From positions 1 to 44,529 of the forward strand of contig JAFKEE010000068.1 in NCBI GenBank assembly GCA_017307505.1: DNA of 44,529 nucleotides, written 5' to 3'. This DNA is from Acidobacteriota bacterium (GTDB lineage: Bacteria; Acidobacteriota; Terriglobia; Bryobacterales; Bryobacteraceae). The notes beneath the pieces were generated by a model. That model was not told the origin of the DNA and did not search any database. It saw nothing but the letters and a program-made list of their open reading frames with translations. Of this stretch, positions 1 through 8,200 are shown one piece after another. Position 1 is the stretch's first letter; each line of letters begins with the position of its first letter. The translations under genes were made by a program, and so were the position numbers.

Positions 1-438
1 TTCCAGCGCGGGCGCCTTGCTCACGTGAATCCGCCGCCCGTTCAAAAACGCGCCGCCGCCCAGTTCTGCCGCGAACATCTCCTGCCGCACCGGATCGAAG
101 ATGACACCGGCAATCAGTTCGCCCGCGCGTTCCAGGCCCAGCGTGACGTTGAAGGCCGGATAGCTGTGCGCGAAGTTCGTCGTGCCGTCCAGCGGATCGA
201 CATACCAGCAGTACTCACTGGCGTTGTCGCGCAGGCCGCCCTCTTCCCCCAACACGCTGTGCGTGGGGAAGTGGTTCTTCAGACGCTCCACCACCAGTTT
301 CTCGCTGGCGCGGTCCGCCTCGGTCACCAGGTCGTATTCACCCTTGAGATCGTAGGCGATGCCCCGATTGAAATGCTGGGATAGCAGAGCGCCCGCTTCA
401 CGGGCGATGTCGATAGCGGTTTCCAGGTAGCTGGCCAT
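1..438 (-). CDS. suhB: Inositol monophosphatase family protein, 3' end outside window
   Basis: The 146 visible residues form the N-terminal half of an inositol-1-monophosphatase/SuhB-type sugar phosphatase, a cytoplasmic Mg-dependent enzyme that removes phosphate from inositol phosphates or related substrates. The metal-binding glutamates lie in LGEEGG (E65/E66). The family signature DPLDGTTNF covers residues 81-89, with D81 and D84 as metal ligands and T86 following. The frame runs open to the window edge, so the C-terminal half is not visible. The ATG at 438 lies 19 bp after the stop of the Hfq-like gene, so the two are probably co-transcribed. The family is certain; the exact substrate (inositol phosphate, fructose bisphosphate or PAP) cannot be read from this half. 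Confidence 0.93.
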   Translation of the reverse strand, partial: MASYLETAIDIAREAGALLSQHFNRGIAYDLKGEYDLVTEADRASEKLVVERLKNHFPTHSVLGEEGGLRDNASEYCWYVDPLDGTTNFAHSYPAFNVTLGLERAGELIAGVIFDPVRQEMFAAELGGGAFLNGRRIHVSKAPALE

Positions 439-457
439 TGTCCCGAACGGGCGCGCG

Positions 458-682
458 TCAGGCCTTCAGTTCCGCGATGTACTTGATCTGGTCTTTGAAG
501 ATGAACAGATTCGGTCCATCGGTCCGCGTCAGGCGGATGAAGCCGGCGTCCCAATACTCGATGTAGCCTTCGTATTCCTCGTCGGTCAGCAGCTTCACAC
601 GCACCGGGGCCTTGCTCTGAACCAGTTCCGTCAGGTACTTCGGCTCCACAAAGGTTTGCGCGGGCGCTTTCGACTTGGGCAA
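458..682 (-). CDS. hfq: Hfq-like Sm-fold RNA-binding protein
   Basis: This 74-residue protein has the Sm/Hfq pattern. A short N-terminal helix region is followed by the Sm1 strand set (VRVKLLTDEEYEGYIEYWD, residues 28-45) and an Sm2-like strand (NLFIFKDQIKYI, 58-69). Hfq forms hexameric rings that bind small RNAs and mRNAs. The Sm2 motif is altered: the YKHA of enterobacterial Hfq reads FKDQ here (residues 62-65), so the proximal-face histidine is missing. The start is a TTG at 682 with AGGAG about 10 bases upstream; no in-frame ATG exists nearby. The gene follows the VWA gene by 42 bp and precedes the phosphatase gene. An Sm-fold protein is likely; sRNA-chaperone function is inferred. Confidence 0.8.
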   Translation of the reverse strand: MPKSKAPAQTFVEPKYLTELVQSKAPVRVKLLTDEEYEGYIEYWDAGFIRLTRTDGPNLFIFKDQIKYIAELKA

Positions 683-724
683 GTGGGGAAGGCTCCTAGA
701 ATTCTTATGGTAACCCAGCGCGCA

Positions 725-1630
725 TCAGAGAAGCGGGTCGGCGAAGTAGCCGTTGCGCGCCGAGACAGAGAAGCCCGGTTTGTTCACCGCGACCCCCACC
801 CGGTGGAACCGCTGCTTGCTGGGCGGCACGTTTTTCGGATAGTAGCCGATCAGGTACTGTGTCCGCAGATCGCGCAGGATGTCCTCGAAGGCCTGGTCCA
901 GCGAAAGCCCCAGGGAAGGGAAGAAGATCTTCCCGCCGGTCCAGTTGGTGAGCGTGGTGAGGGAGTTTTCACCTCCCAGGTTGCGGCCCGCGTCGCCGGA
1001 CACCGGCACAATCAGCACGGCGTACATGACGGCATTGGCGCGGTGCAGGGCTTCCAGCGCCTGCTGGAATTTGATCTTGCTGAAGGTGTCGCCGCCGTCG
1101 CTCACCACCACCACCACGCGGCGTCCCTCGCGCCGGTCCAGGTCCTCACTGGCCAGGTAGATGGCGTCGTACATCGCCGTCGCGCCTTCGCTGCGCAGGG
1201 CGTTGAGTCCGCTGTTCAGCTTGTCCATGCGGCGCGTGTAGTCCGTCTGCAGCCGCACCTCGTAGTTAAAGCTGTACAGCGCCGTCTGGTCGCGATCGTT
1301 GCCTTCCTTGAACACGGCCTTGAAAAACTTGCGGACGGAATCGATCTCGTACGTCTTCTCGCGCTGCGTCGAACGGGACCGGTCCACCAGCATGGCAATC
1401 GACAACGGCTGGACGGTGTTGCGCTCGAACAGCGTCACCTCCTGTTCCACGCCATTGTCCGTGACCTGGAAATCGGCCTTTGTCAGCCCGCCGACAAGTT
1501 CGCCCATGCGGTTCTTCACGGTCACCAGCATGCGAACCAGTTTGACGTCGACTTTGATGACCGGGTCTTGCGCCAGTGCCGGAACCGCCGGCAGGCCGGC
1601 GATCAGCGCCCGGCGACTGATGAGTCCCAA
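725..1630 (-). CDS. Secreted VWFA-related domain protein (Acidobacteria type)
   Basis: A 301-residue protein. Residues 1-20 (MGLISRRALIAGLPAVPALA) form a signal peptide with twin arginines at 6-7. The von Willebrand factor A domain spans roughly residues 75-260, and its metal site is visible as DRSRS (D83, S85, S87), with a later conserved VVSDGGDT segment. It matches the VWFA-related family that is expanded in Acidobacteria, whose function is unknown; adhesion or protein-protein binding outside the membrane is the usual guess. I chose the TTG at 1630 because GGAGG sits 5 bases before it and the signal peptide starts there. An ATG at 1645 is the alternative. The first 28 bases overlap the end of the MoaD-MoaE gene, which suggests translational coupling. 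Confidence 0.85.
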   Translation of the reverse strand: MGLISRRALIAGLPAVPALAQDPVIKVDVKLVRMLVTVKNRMGELVGGLTKADFQVTDNGVEQEVTLFERNTVQPLSIAMLVDRSRSTQREKTYEIDSVRKFFKAVFKEGNDRDQTALYSFNYEVRLQTDYTRRMDKLNSGLNALRSEGATAMYDAIYLASEDLDRREGRRVVVVVSDGGDTFSKIKFQQALEALHRANAVMYAVLIVPVSGDAGRNLGGENSLTTLTNWTGGKIFFPSLGLSLDQAFEDILRDLRTQYLIGYYPKNVPPSKQRFHRVGVAVNKPGFSVSARNGYFADPLL

Positions 1631-2331
1631 TCGCCCTCCACCCATACCGCCCCGTCCTCGAAAAACTCTTTCTTCCAAACCGGCACCAGCTTCTTCAACC
1701 GGTTGATGCTTTCCAGCGCCGCATCGAACGCAGGTTTGCGGTGCGGCGCGCACACGACGATCACGACGCTCGCCTCCCCGATCTCCATGCGGCCCAAACG
1801 GTGGACCATCGCCATCCGGCCGACTTCGTACTTGCCCGCGATCTCGCGGCCCAGGTCGGCCATCACCCGGATCGCCATGGCCTCATAGCATTCGTAGTCC
1901 AGATAGAGAGTGCGCCGGCCGTCCGAGTTATTCCGCACCACGCCCTCAAATACGACAATGCCGCCATCGGAGCCCTGCAGGACGCGCCGCCGCAAGGCGG
2001 CCGTGTCGATGGGCTCGCGGGTCAGGGCGAAGAAGTGCCCTGCCTGGTCTTCAATCACGTGCGAATACTGGCCCGTGCCGCCGCTCACCGGCGGCAGGAA
2101 GGCCACTTCGTCGCCATCCCGCAACTCCGGATTGTCCAGGGCGAACTGCTGGTTCACGGCCAGCACGATGCTCTTGCGCATCTTGAGGATCGAGGGGAAC
2201 CGGGCTGCGTACTGGCCGAACAGATCGTCCAGGCGCAGGCCCTCGTCCACCAGCAGATGCTCCTCGCGAAGCCCTGCAATGTCCTTGAGTTGTCCGAAGA
2301 AAAGAACGCGAATTGTCACGCTAAGCGTCAT
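1603..2331 (-). CDS. moaX: Fused molybdopterin synthase, MoaD-MoaE
   Basis: A 242-residue fusion of the two molybdopterin synthase subunits, which add sulfur to precursor Z (cPMP) to make molybdopterin. Residues 1-87 are MoaD-like with a ubiquitin fold and end in PPVSGGTG, where the Gly-Gly pair is G84-G85. Residues about 90-242 are MoaE-like, with VHRLGRMEIGEASV and the basic VPVWKKE motif near the C terminus. In free MoaD the Gly-Gly must be C-terminal to carry the thiocarboxylate, so the fusion probably needs cleavage after G85, as known for mycobacterial MoaX. The ATG at 2331 matches the usual MoaD start. It diverges from the thioesterase gene 53 bp away and leads the minus-strand cluster. 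Confidence 0.93.
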   Translation of the reverse strand: MTLSVTIRVLFFGQLKDIAGLREEHLLVDEGLRLDDLFGQYAARFPSILKMRKSIVLAVNQQFALDNPELRDGDEVAFLPPVSGGTGQYSHVIEDQAGHFFALTREPIDTAALRRRVLQGSDGGIVVFEGVVRNNSDGRRTLYLDYECYEAMAIRVMADLGREIAGKYEVGRMAMVHRLGRMEIGEASVVIVVCAPHRKPAFDAALESINRLKKLVPVWKKEFFEDGAVWVEGDWDSSVAGR

Positions 2332-2384
2332 GGTACCAGACGCCTGCAGCCCACTCCCGGTTTCCGCCGCGGCTACTATAAGGT

Positions 2385-2801
2385 GTGGACACAACGGTTC
2401 CTGAAGCTTCTGAAGTACAGTTTCGCGTTCGCTACGCGGAAACCGACCAGATGGGCGTGGTTTACCATGCGAACTACCTGGTCTGGATGGAGATGGCGCG
2501 CACTGAGCTGTGCCGGATTCGCGGCGTCCGCTACCGCGACATCGAGAAGAACGACGGTCTCATCATGGTGGTGGCCGAAGCAAACTGCCGCTACCACCAG
2601 CCAGCCCGCTACGACGACGAGGTCATCTCCCAGGCCGTCATCAAGCATGCGCACCCCCGCATGATCACCTTTGCATACAGAATCACCAACGCTTCGGACG
2701 GCGCTCTGCTCGCCACCGGCGAAACGCGGCACCTGTTCCTGAAGGATGGCCGCCCCGTGAAGGTGCCCGCCAAGTACTTCGAGCTGTTTGGATTGTCATG
2801 A
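2385..2801 (+). CDS. YbgC/FadM-type acyl-CoA thioesterase
   Basis: A 138-residue single hotdog-fold 4HBT thioesterase that hydrolyses acyl-CoA or acyl-ACP thioesters in the cytoplasm. The family hallmark YAETDQMGVVYHANYLVW is complete (residues about 17-34) and includes the catalytic aspartate and the HANY segment. The length is typical of YbgC. The start is GTG at 2385; there is no well-spaced Shine-Dalgarno sequence, but TACTAT lies 5 bases upstream, so the transcript may be leaderless. Its stop TGA overlaps the ATG of the next gene (ATGA, 4 bp), so it heads an operon with two cell-wall genes. The substrate, and any link to the cell wall, are unknown. Confidence 0.9.
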   Translation: MDTTVPEASEVQFRVRYAETDQMGVVYHANYLVWMEMARTELCRIRGVRYRDIEKNDGLIMVVAEANCRYHQPARYDDEVISQAVIKHAHPRMITFAYRITNASDGALLATGETRHLFLKDGRPVKVPAKYFELFGLS

Positions 2802-3535
2802 TCACCCGCCGGGCGCTGCTGAGCCTGCTGGCACCGCCGCCGGCCGCCTGCACGGTGGCCATCCGCGTCCCGGATGGCGCGGTGCTGCGCTGTGACGACC
2901 CGGTGCGCGCCCGGGCCGAGTGGGCGCCGCCCGGTTCCGCCCTCAAACCCCTCACCTGGATGAATCTGCCGCGCCGTGTGCCCGCTCGCTGCACGACGCC
3001 CTTTTTCGTTGGAAGCCGCCGGCTCGACTGCACCCATGTGCCGATCCTGACCAAAGTGGACGGCGAGGTTGCCTTAGCGGCCAGCTGCAACTCGTGGTTC
3101 GCCGAGATGGCCCGCAACCTTGACCCGCGAGTCTTCCAGCACAAGCTCCTGCAGTACGGCGCCCGGGCCAGGCTCGCTACCCGGGTCGAGGATCTGCAAC
3201 TGCAGGCGCTCGGTCTGGAAGGAGTCGAGTTCACCGTGCTGGGTCTGGCCAAAGCGTACCTTCAGGTAGTGGCCTCGCCCGATCCCATTCTGCGGAGCGG
3301 ACTGGAGCGCGCCGTCACAGAGGGTACGGGCCAGCTGGCGGCGCTGGCGAACCTACAGGTGGCCGGTAAAACCGGAACGACGAGTGAAGGATCCTGGTTC
3401 GCCGGCTTCGCTCCGGCCCGTCAACCCAAGGTGATCGTGGTAGCCCATACCCGGCTCGGCCACGGAGCCACCGACGCGGCCCCCGCCGCTCGTGAGATCT
3501 TCGAATGGTGGCAGCGCTCCGCATCGTCGCGCTAA
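2798..3535 (+). CDS. Minimal penicillin-binding transpeptidase-like protein
   Basis: A 245-residue exported protein carrying all three motifs of the penicillin-binding/serine transpeptidase fold: S47-A-L-K50 (in PPGSALKP), S96-C-N98, and K191-T-G-T194. Spacing between the motifs is compressed and there is no dimerisation or glycosyltransferase domain, so it is much shorter than class A or B PBPs and close to class D beta-lactamase size. The N terminus has paired arginines followed by a hydrophobic stretch ending AAC18. This could be a poor lipobox or a signal anchor. It overlaps the thioesterase by 4 bp and the SpoIID gene by 31 bp. Serine acyl-enzyme chemistry on peptidoglycan peptides is inferred. 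A beta-lactamase or penicillin sensor is the alternative. Confidence 0.82.
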   Translation: MITRRALLSLLAPPPAACTVAIRVPDGAVLRCDDPVRARAEWAPPGSALKPLTWMNLPRRVPARCTTPFFVGSRRLDCTHVPILTKVDGEVALAASCNSWFAEMARNLDPRVFQHKLLQYGARARLATRVEDLQLQALGLEGVEFTVLGLAKAYLQVVASPDPILRSGLERAVTEGTGQLAALANLQVAGKTGTTSEGSWFAGFAPARQPKVIVVAHTRLGHGATDAAPAAREIFEWWQRSASSR

Positions 3536-4803
3536 TCCTGCTCGTCTGGCCCGCGATGGCCCAGACGGCGCGAGTCCGGCTGGCGGACAAGGGGATAGTC
3601 CACGTAAACCTTGAGGAGTATGTGAGCTGGGTGCTGGCCGGAGAGGCCGGCGGCATGAAGTCCGACGAAGCCCTCAAGGCGATGGCGGTCGTGATCCGCA
3701 CCTATGCCCGGGCAAATCGAAACCGTCATCTTTCGGAAGGATTCGACTACTGCGAGACCACCCACTGCCAGGATGCTCGGGTGGGCGCGGTGACCGCCCG
3801 GCTGCGCGCCGCGGCCGAGGCGACGGAGGGCGTCATTCTGTGGAGCAACGGCCGTCCGGCCACGGTGTTTTACACCGGGCATTGCGGCGGAAGAACCGCG
3901 GCCGCCGGCGAGATCTGGCCGACGGCGCGCCGGTCCTACCTGCCGAGCCAGGAGGACACGTACTGTCTGTCCGCCGGCCGGAATCCGTGGACCGCCAAAA
4001 TTGCCTGGACGGATCTGTCGAGAATCCTGGGGCTGCCTGGGCTGCAGGAGATGGAGGTCCAGACGCGCACTGCTTCCGGGAGGGCGCTTGCCCTGAGAAC
4101 GAACCGGGGTTTGGTGAATGCGGAGCGGCTCCATCTGTTGGTTGGGCGGGCCATGGGGTGGAACCTCATGCGAAGCCGCAACTATGACGTGGAAGTTACT
4201 GAAAAACAGGCCGTTTTTCGCGGCTACGGCACGGGCCATGGCGTGGGTTTATGCCAGATCGGAGCGGAACAGCGCGGCAAGGCCGGGATGAAGTGGGAAC
4301 AGATCCTTCAAGCTTACTTTCCCGGCACGAGGGCGGGCGTTGCGGCCACCGACATCCAGTGGCAGATCCTGCGTGGAGAGCGCGTGGATGTATGGTCCGC
4401 CGGAACGCCGGGCGACGAGGCGCTGCCCGGCAAAGCCGATCGCGCCCTGGCCGAAGCGGAACGGCTCACCGGCCTGAAAGTACTAAAAAGACCGATAGTT
4501 AGGGTCTACCCAACAGTTGTCGTTTATCGGGATTCGACGGGCGAATCGGGCAAAGTGGCGGCCGTGACCCGCGGCCGGATTATCCACATGCAGCCTCGTA
4601 CGGAGGATGCGCTGAAGCATGAGATGCTACATGTGGTTTTAGGTCTCAACAGCAAGGCTCCATTGGCGTTATGGGTCGACGAAGGATTGGCCGACTACCT
4701 CGGCAACGGCAAAACCCATCCTGCGGAGCGCGCCAGAGTTGACGCGGTCGTCAGGAAGAACAGCCTGCAGTGGGTTCTGGACAACCGCGAACAGATTAAG
4801 TAG
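3505..4803 (+). CDS. SpoIID/LytB-domain protein with C-terminal HExxH metallopeptidase-like domain
   Basis: A 432-residue exported protein (signal peptide residues 1-20, ending PAMAQ). Residues about 20-290 are a SpoIID/LytB domain, a lytic transglycosylase fold acting on denuded glycan strands. It has the conserved LEEYVSWVLAGEAG with the catalytic-type glutamates and the C-terminal GHGVGLCQIGAEQRG. Residues about 290-432 form a second domain with H372-E-M-L-H376 and, 17 residues later, WVDEGLADYL (E393). This is a complete gluzincin zinc site. I know SpoIID domains alone or with SH3/SPOR repeats, but do not recognise this fusion. It overlaps the upstream transpeptidase gene by 31 bp and meets the convergent membrane-protein gene tail to tail (8 bp overlap). 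The SpoIID domain is certain; peptidase activity is inferred. Confidence 0.9.
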   Translation: MVAALRIVALILLVWPAMAQTARVRLADKGIVHVNLEEYVSWVLAGEAGGMKSDEALKAMAVVIRTYARANRNRHLSEGFDYCETTHCQDARVGAVTARLRAAAEATEGVILWSNGRPATVFYTGHCGGRTAAAGEIWPTARRSYLPSQEDTYCLSAGRNPWTAKIAWTDLSRILGLPGLQEMEVQTRTASGRALALRTNRGLVNAERLHLLVGRAMGWNLMRSRNYDVEVTEKQAVFRGYGTGHGVGLCQIGAEQRGKAGMKWEQILQAYFPGTRAGVAATDIQWQILRGERVDVWSAGTPGDEALPGKADRALAEAERLTGLKVLKRPIVRVYPTVVVYRDSTGESGKVAAVTRGRIIHMQPRTEDALKHEMLHVVLGLNSKAPLALWVDEGLADYLGNGKTHPAERARVDAVVRKNSLQWVLDNREQIK

Positions 4804-5221
4804 TTGTGGCCGTGCAGTGGAGCCACAGCATCGACCCGGTAAACAGCACTCCGGCGAGCAGGAACCGGAGGCCTGCGCTGACAGCCTGGGCAGTCATGGA
4901 GCCCAGTTCGGGGATCCACCAGATCAGGCAGTAGGGCAAAACGAAGCCAACGATCAGGGTGATTGCGGCCGCAGCCCAGAACGCGGGCATCGCCAGCGCT
5001 TTGCTCCATTGCACCGGTCCGAGAGCCTGGTTCGCCAGCCGGAACGACAGCCAGATGAGCCCCACGATCAGGAGGAACAGGAGGACATGTTCGATGAGGT
5101 GCAGCGTGGTTGCAACCGGCAGCGCCAACCAGCCGTAGGCGGAACCGAGGATCGCGCCCACCAGGGCGGTCTCCTCGATCCAGAGCAGCTTCTGAGAAAG
5201 CAGTCGGCGGAAGGCGATCAT
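4796..5221 (-). CDS. Small integral membrane protein, alpha-2-macroglobulin operon
   Basis: A 141-residue protein that I do not recognise. It has about four hydrophobic segments: roughly residues 18-33, 38-60, 80-103 and 116-136. Short charged loops and a lysine/arginine-rich N terminus (MIAFRRLLSQK) are visible. The ATG at 5221 overlaps the TGA of the alpha-2-macroglobulin gene (ATGA), so it is translationally coupled to it and is the last gene of the DUF1175-A2M operon. A role in anchoring or assisting the periplasmic macroglobulin is only a guess from position. A housekeeping membrane protein unrelated to A2M is equally possible. Confidence 0.75.
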   Translation of the reverse strand: MIAFRRLLSQKLLWIEETALVGAILGSAYGWLALPVATTLHLIEHVLLFLLIVGLIWLSFRLANQALGPVQWSKALAMPAFWAAAAITLIVGFVLPYCLIWWIPELGSMTAQAVSAGLRFLLAGVLFTGSMLWLHCTATTT

Positions 5222-8200
5222 GGGTGCACCTCGAAAGTGGCGGGCAGGCTCCAGCCGAGATGGCCGGGCTTGTACATAGGCTCCACGCGGGCCGGAGTCA
5301 CCTTGAAGGCGCCGGCATTGGTGAAGCGGATGAGATAGACATACTCCAAGCCATCCTTGGGCATACGCCACGGGAAGTAGGAGACGCGGTTGTCGCGGAC
5401 CTCGCGGCGCGACCACCAGGTGGTCCACCAGGCGGGTTGGCCCCGAACCTGATAGAGATCATCGCGAGCGACGACCTCGGCGCCCGTGGGCAGCGGATCC
5501 TCTACCAATAAGTAGCGTTGGTTCTCCTGGCCCGAGACCGACAACCGGACCGCGACCAGGTCGCCCAGCTTGGCTTCGCCGGTGAGCGGTTCCATGTTGT
5601 AGATGATCCTGCCGCCCTCGTTCACCGGGTTGAGCCGGTAGTAGTTGCGGTTGATCTTCAGCGGGGTATCGCCGCGCAGCCGGCTGTCGGTGCCGTTCGA
5701 GCGGTATTCCCAGCGAGCCGAGGCGAACAGGACCCCGTCGCCGTTCTTCGTGACCGTCACCTTTGGGTTCGATTCGTTGCCCTTGATGGGGACTCGAATC
5801 TTGACGGGCTGCGGGCTCAGGGCGTCCTCAGAGGTGAAGCGCTTGGAGAGCACCTCGGCTCCGTTGACGGTGACCTTGACCTGATAATCAGGCTTGAGCT
5901 CGCCGCTGCGTTTCAGAACATCGGTGAGGCCGAAGATGACGAAAGCGGTTCGTTTCGTCGACGCCCAGTAGTAGCCCTGGTCGCGGTGATTCACGAGCCA
6001 CTGGGTGGCTTCGTCGATCAGCGGGCTGTTGGGCTGCTGCTTCGAAAGGAACTTCACGGCGAAGGCAGTGGCCTCCAGGGAGTTCTCGGAATCGAAGTCG
6101 AGCATGGGATCGCGGTTCGATTCCCAGTAGGAGCCGTCGGTGGTCTTGCTGATCTTCGCGGTCAGCTCGGTGGCGATATCGGCGGCCCGCGGATCCTTCA
6201 CCCGCTCGAGGGTCAGGCCCAACAGCGCCAGACCGAAGTTGGTCAATTGGGTTCGTCCGTTCAGAATCTCCTCGACCTGCGGCTTCGTCTGGCGGCCGGC
6301 CAAGGTCAGGGCATAGACCATGTAGGCCCGGGTGTCGGGCGCTATCTTGGCCTTGCTTTCCAGCATCTTAGCCAGAGCGGCGGAGGAATTATTCACGCGC
6401 CACAGATCGATGCTGTAGCCGGCGTCGGCGGCCAGTTTCAAGCCGCTGGTGACGTAGGCGGTCATGAACGGGTCGCTGGCGTCGTCCTTCCACCAGCCCC
6501 AGCCGCCATCCTCGTGCTGGTAGTCGTAGAGGCGTTCCAGGCCGGCCTTGACCTTTTTGGCAAGATCCTTCTGGTCGATATTGGCGGGCAACTTCAGCTC
6601 CTTGAGAGCCTGGCCGACCACCACGTTCGGCAGGAAACTGGACATGGTCTGCTCGGTGCAGCCATAGGGATAGCTGATGAGGTACTCCAATGCGCCGAAG
6701 ACAGCACCGGCGGCCGATGGCGTCAGGTGGACGGTGACGGCGCGCCAGTTCTGCTGGGCGTCACTGGGGAACCTGCCGGCGAAGTCGTAGGACTGGCTCT
6801 TCTGCTGGAGCTTGGTCTGCAGCGGGTCGACCAGCTTCAAACCGTAGGGTTCTACGGGGAAGGTCAGTTCCAGCGCGTCGCTCTCCTGGGTAGTTAGCGC
6901 CTTGGCGGTAAGGACGACCTTATCCACGGCGTTGGCCCGCAGCTTGTAGTCGACCCGGCCTTCGCCCTTCGGCGCGACGGTGATCTCCGACGTGGCTCCG
7001 GACAGAATCTGGACGCCCTGGGCATCGAGGGACACCTTGACCTTCAGTTCGCCGGCTGTGTAATTGCGGACCAGGACGGGCACGGTCACTTCGTCGGCTT
7101 CGGTGAAGAAGCGCGGGGTGGCCATGGTGACCATCAGGTTTTTGCGGACGATGGTGCGCTGGACCGCTCCGCCGACTTTCGTGTCTTCGGTGACACCGCG
7201 GGCGGTCGCGCGCCAGGTGGTGAGCGAATCGGGGAAGGTGACTTCCGTGGAGGCGCGCCCGTCACTGCCGGTCTTGAGGTCGGCGATCCAGTAGGCGGTG
7301 TCGGGGAAGTTTTTGCGGATCTTCGGCTCTACGAGCTTGTCCGGTTTGAGTTGGGCGCGCGATTTGCGGTCGCGGATCTGCGCCAGCTGCATGCGCCGTT
7401 TGCCGGCCTCGCCGTAGAAGTAGTACTCCATCGACGTGTCGGTGCCGACCCGGTTCCAGGTCCGTCCATAGAAGACGTTCAGGATGTCGGGCTGGGCTTC
7501 CTTTTTGACGGCGTAGATGGCTTCGTCGACCACGCCGAGGCTGAACTCGGCCGCCACCGGCTTGCCCTGGTTGTCCTTGGCGGTCACGGTGTACTGCGCG
7601 GGTTCGCCTGGCTTGTACTCGGCCTTGCTGGACTGCACCTCCACCTGGATCTGTTTCTCCACCGGCGGGACCTTCAGCGACTTCGACCCGCGATAGAGGG
7701 TGTTGTTGCTGAGGAAGGTGGCATCGACAAAGACGTTGGGGGCGTGTGAACTCTCGATGGGGATTTCCACCGTAGCGGTGCCGCCTTTGGCATGGATGAA
7801 CTTCGACCAATAGAGCGTTTTGCCTTCCAGGGTGAGCCAGACGTCAGCTTCGGGGACGTTGGTGACCAGGAGAATGGTCGCCTTGTCGCCCGACTTATAG
7901 GACTTCTTGTCGGGGATGATCTCGATGCGCTGGTCGGCGGTACCGCTCTGCGCCCAGACGCCGGAAACCCAGAGCCAGCTGGTGTCGTCGATGGCTCGTC
8001 CGGCCGTGTCCGAGGCGGAGACCTTCACCAGGTAGGATGCGCTGGTTGGGGCGGGGAAGTCGACCTGACCCTTCCCGTCCGGGCCGGTCTTGCCTTCCAG
8101 TTTCAGGATGGCGGGTTCGGTCACGCCCTTCTTCGTGTGTGGAGCGACCTCGACGCGGAACGGTACGTTCGGCACCATGGTGCCCGAGTAGTCGCGGGTT

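Noticed and set aside
656-1888. A 410-residue plus-strand open frame across the VWA and MoaE genes
   Set aside because: It is a shadow frame opposite two well-supported genes and lacks motifs.
5518-6897. A 459-residue plus-strand open frame inside the alpha-2-macroglobulin gene
   Set aside because: It is antisense to the thioester region of a clear gene, with valine/glycine/leucine-rich shadow composition.
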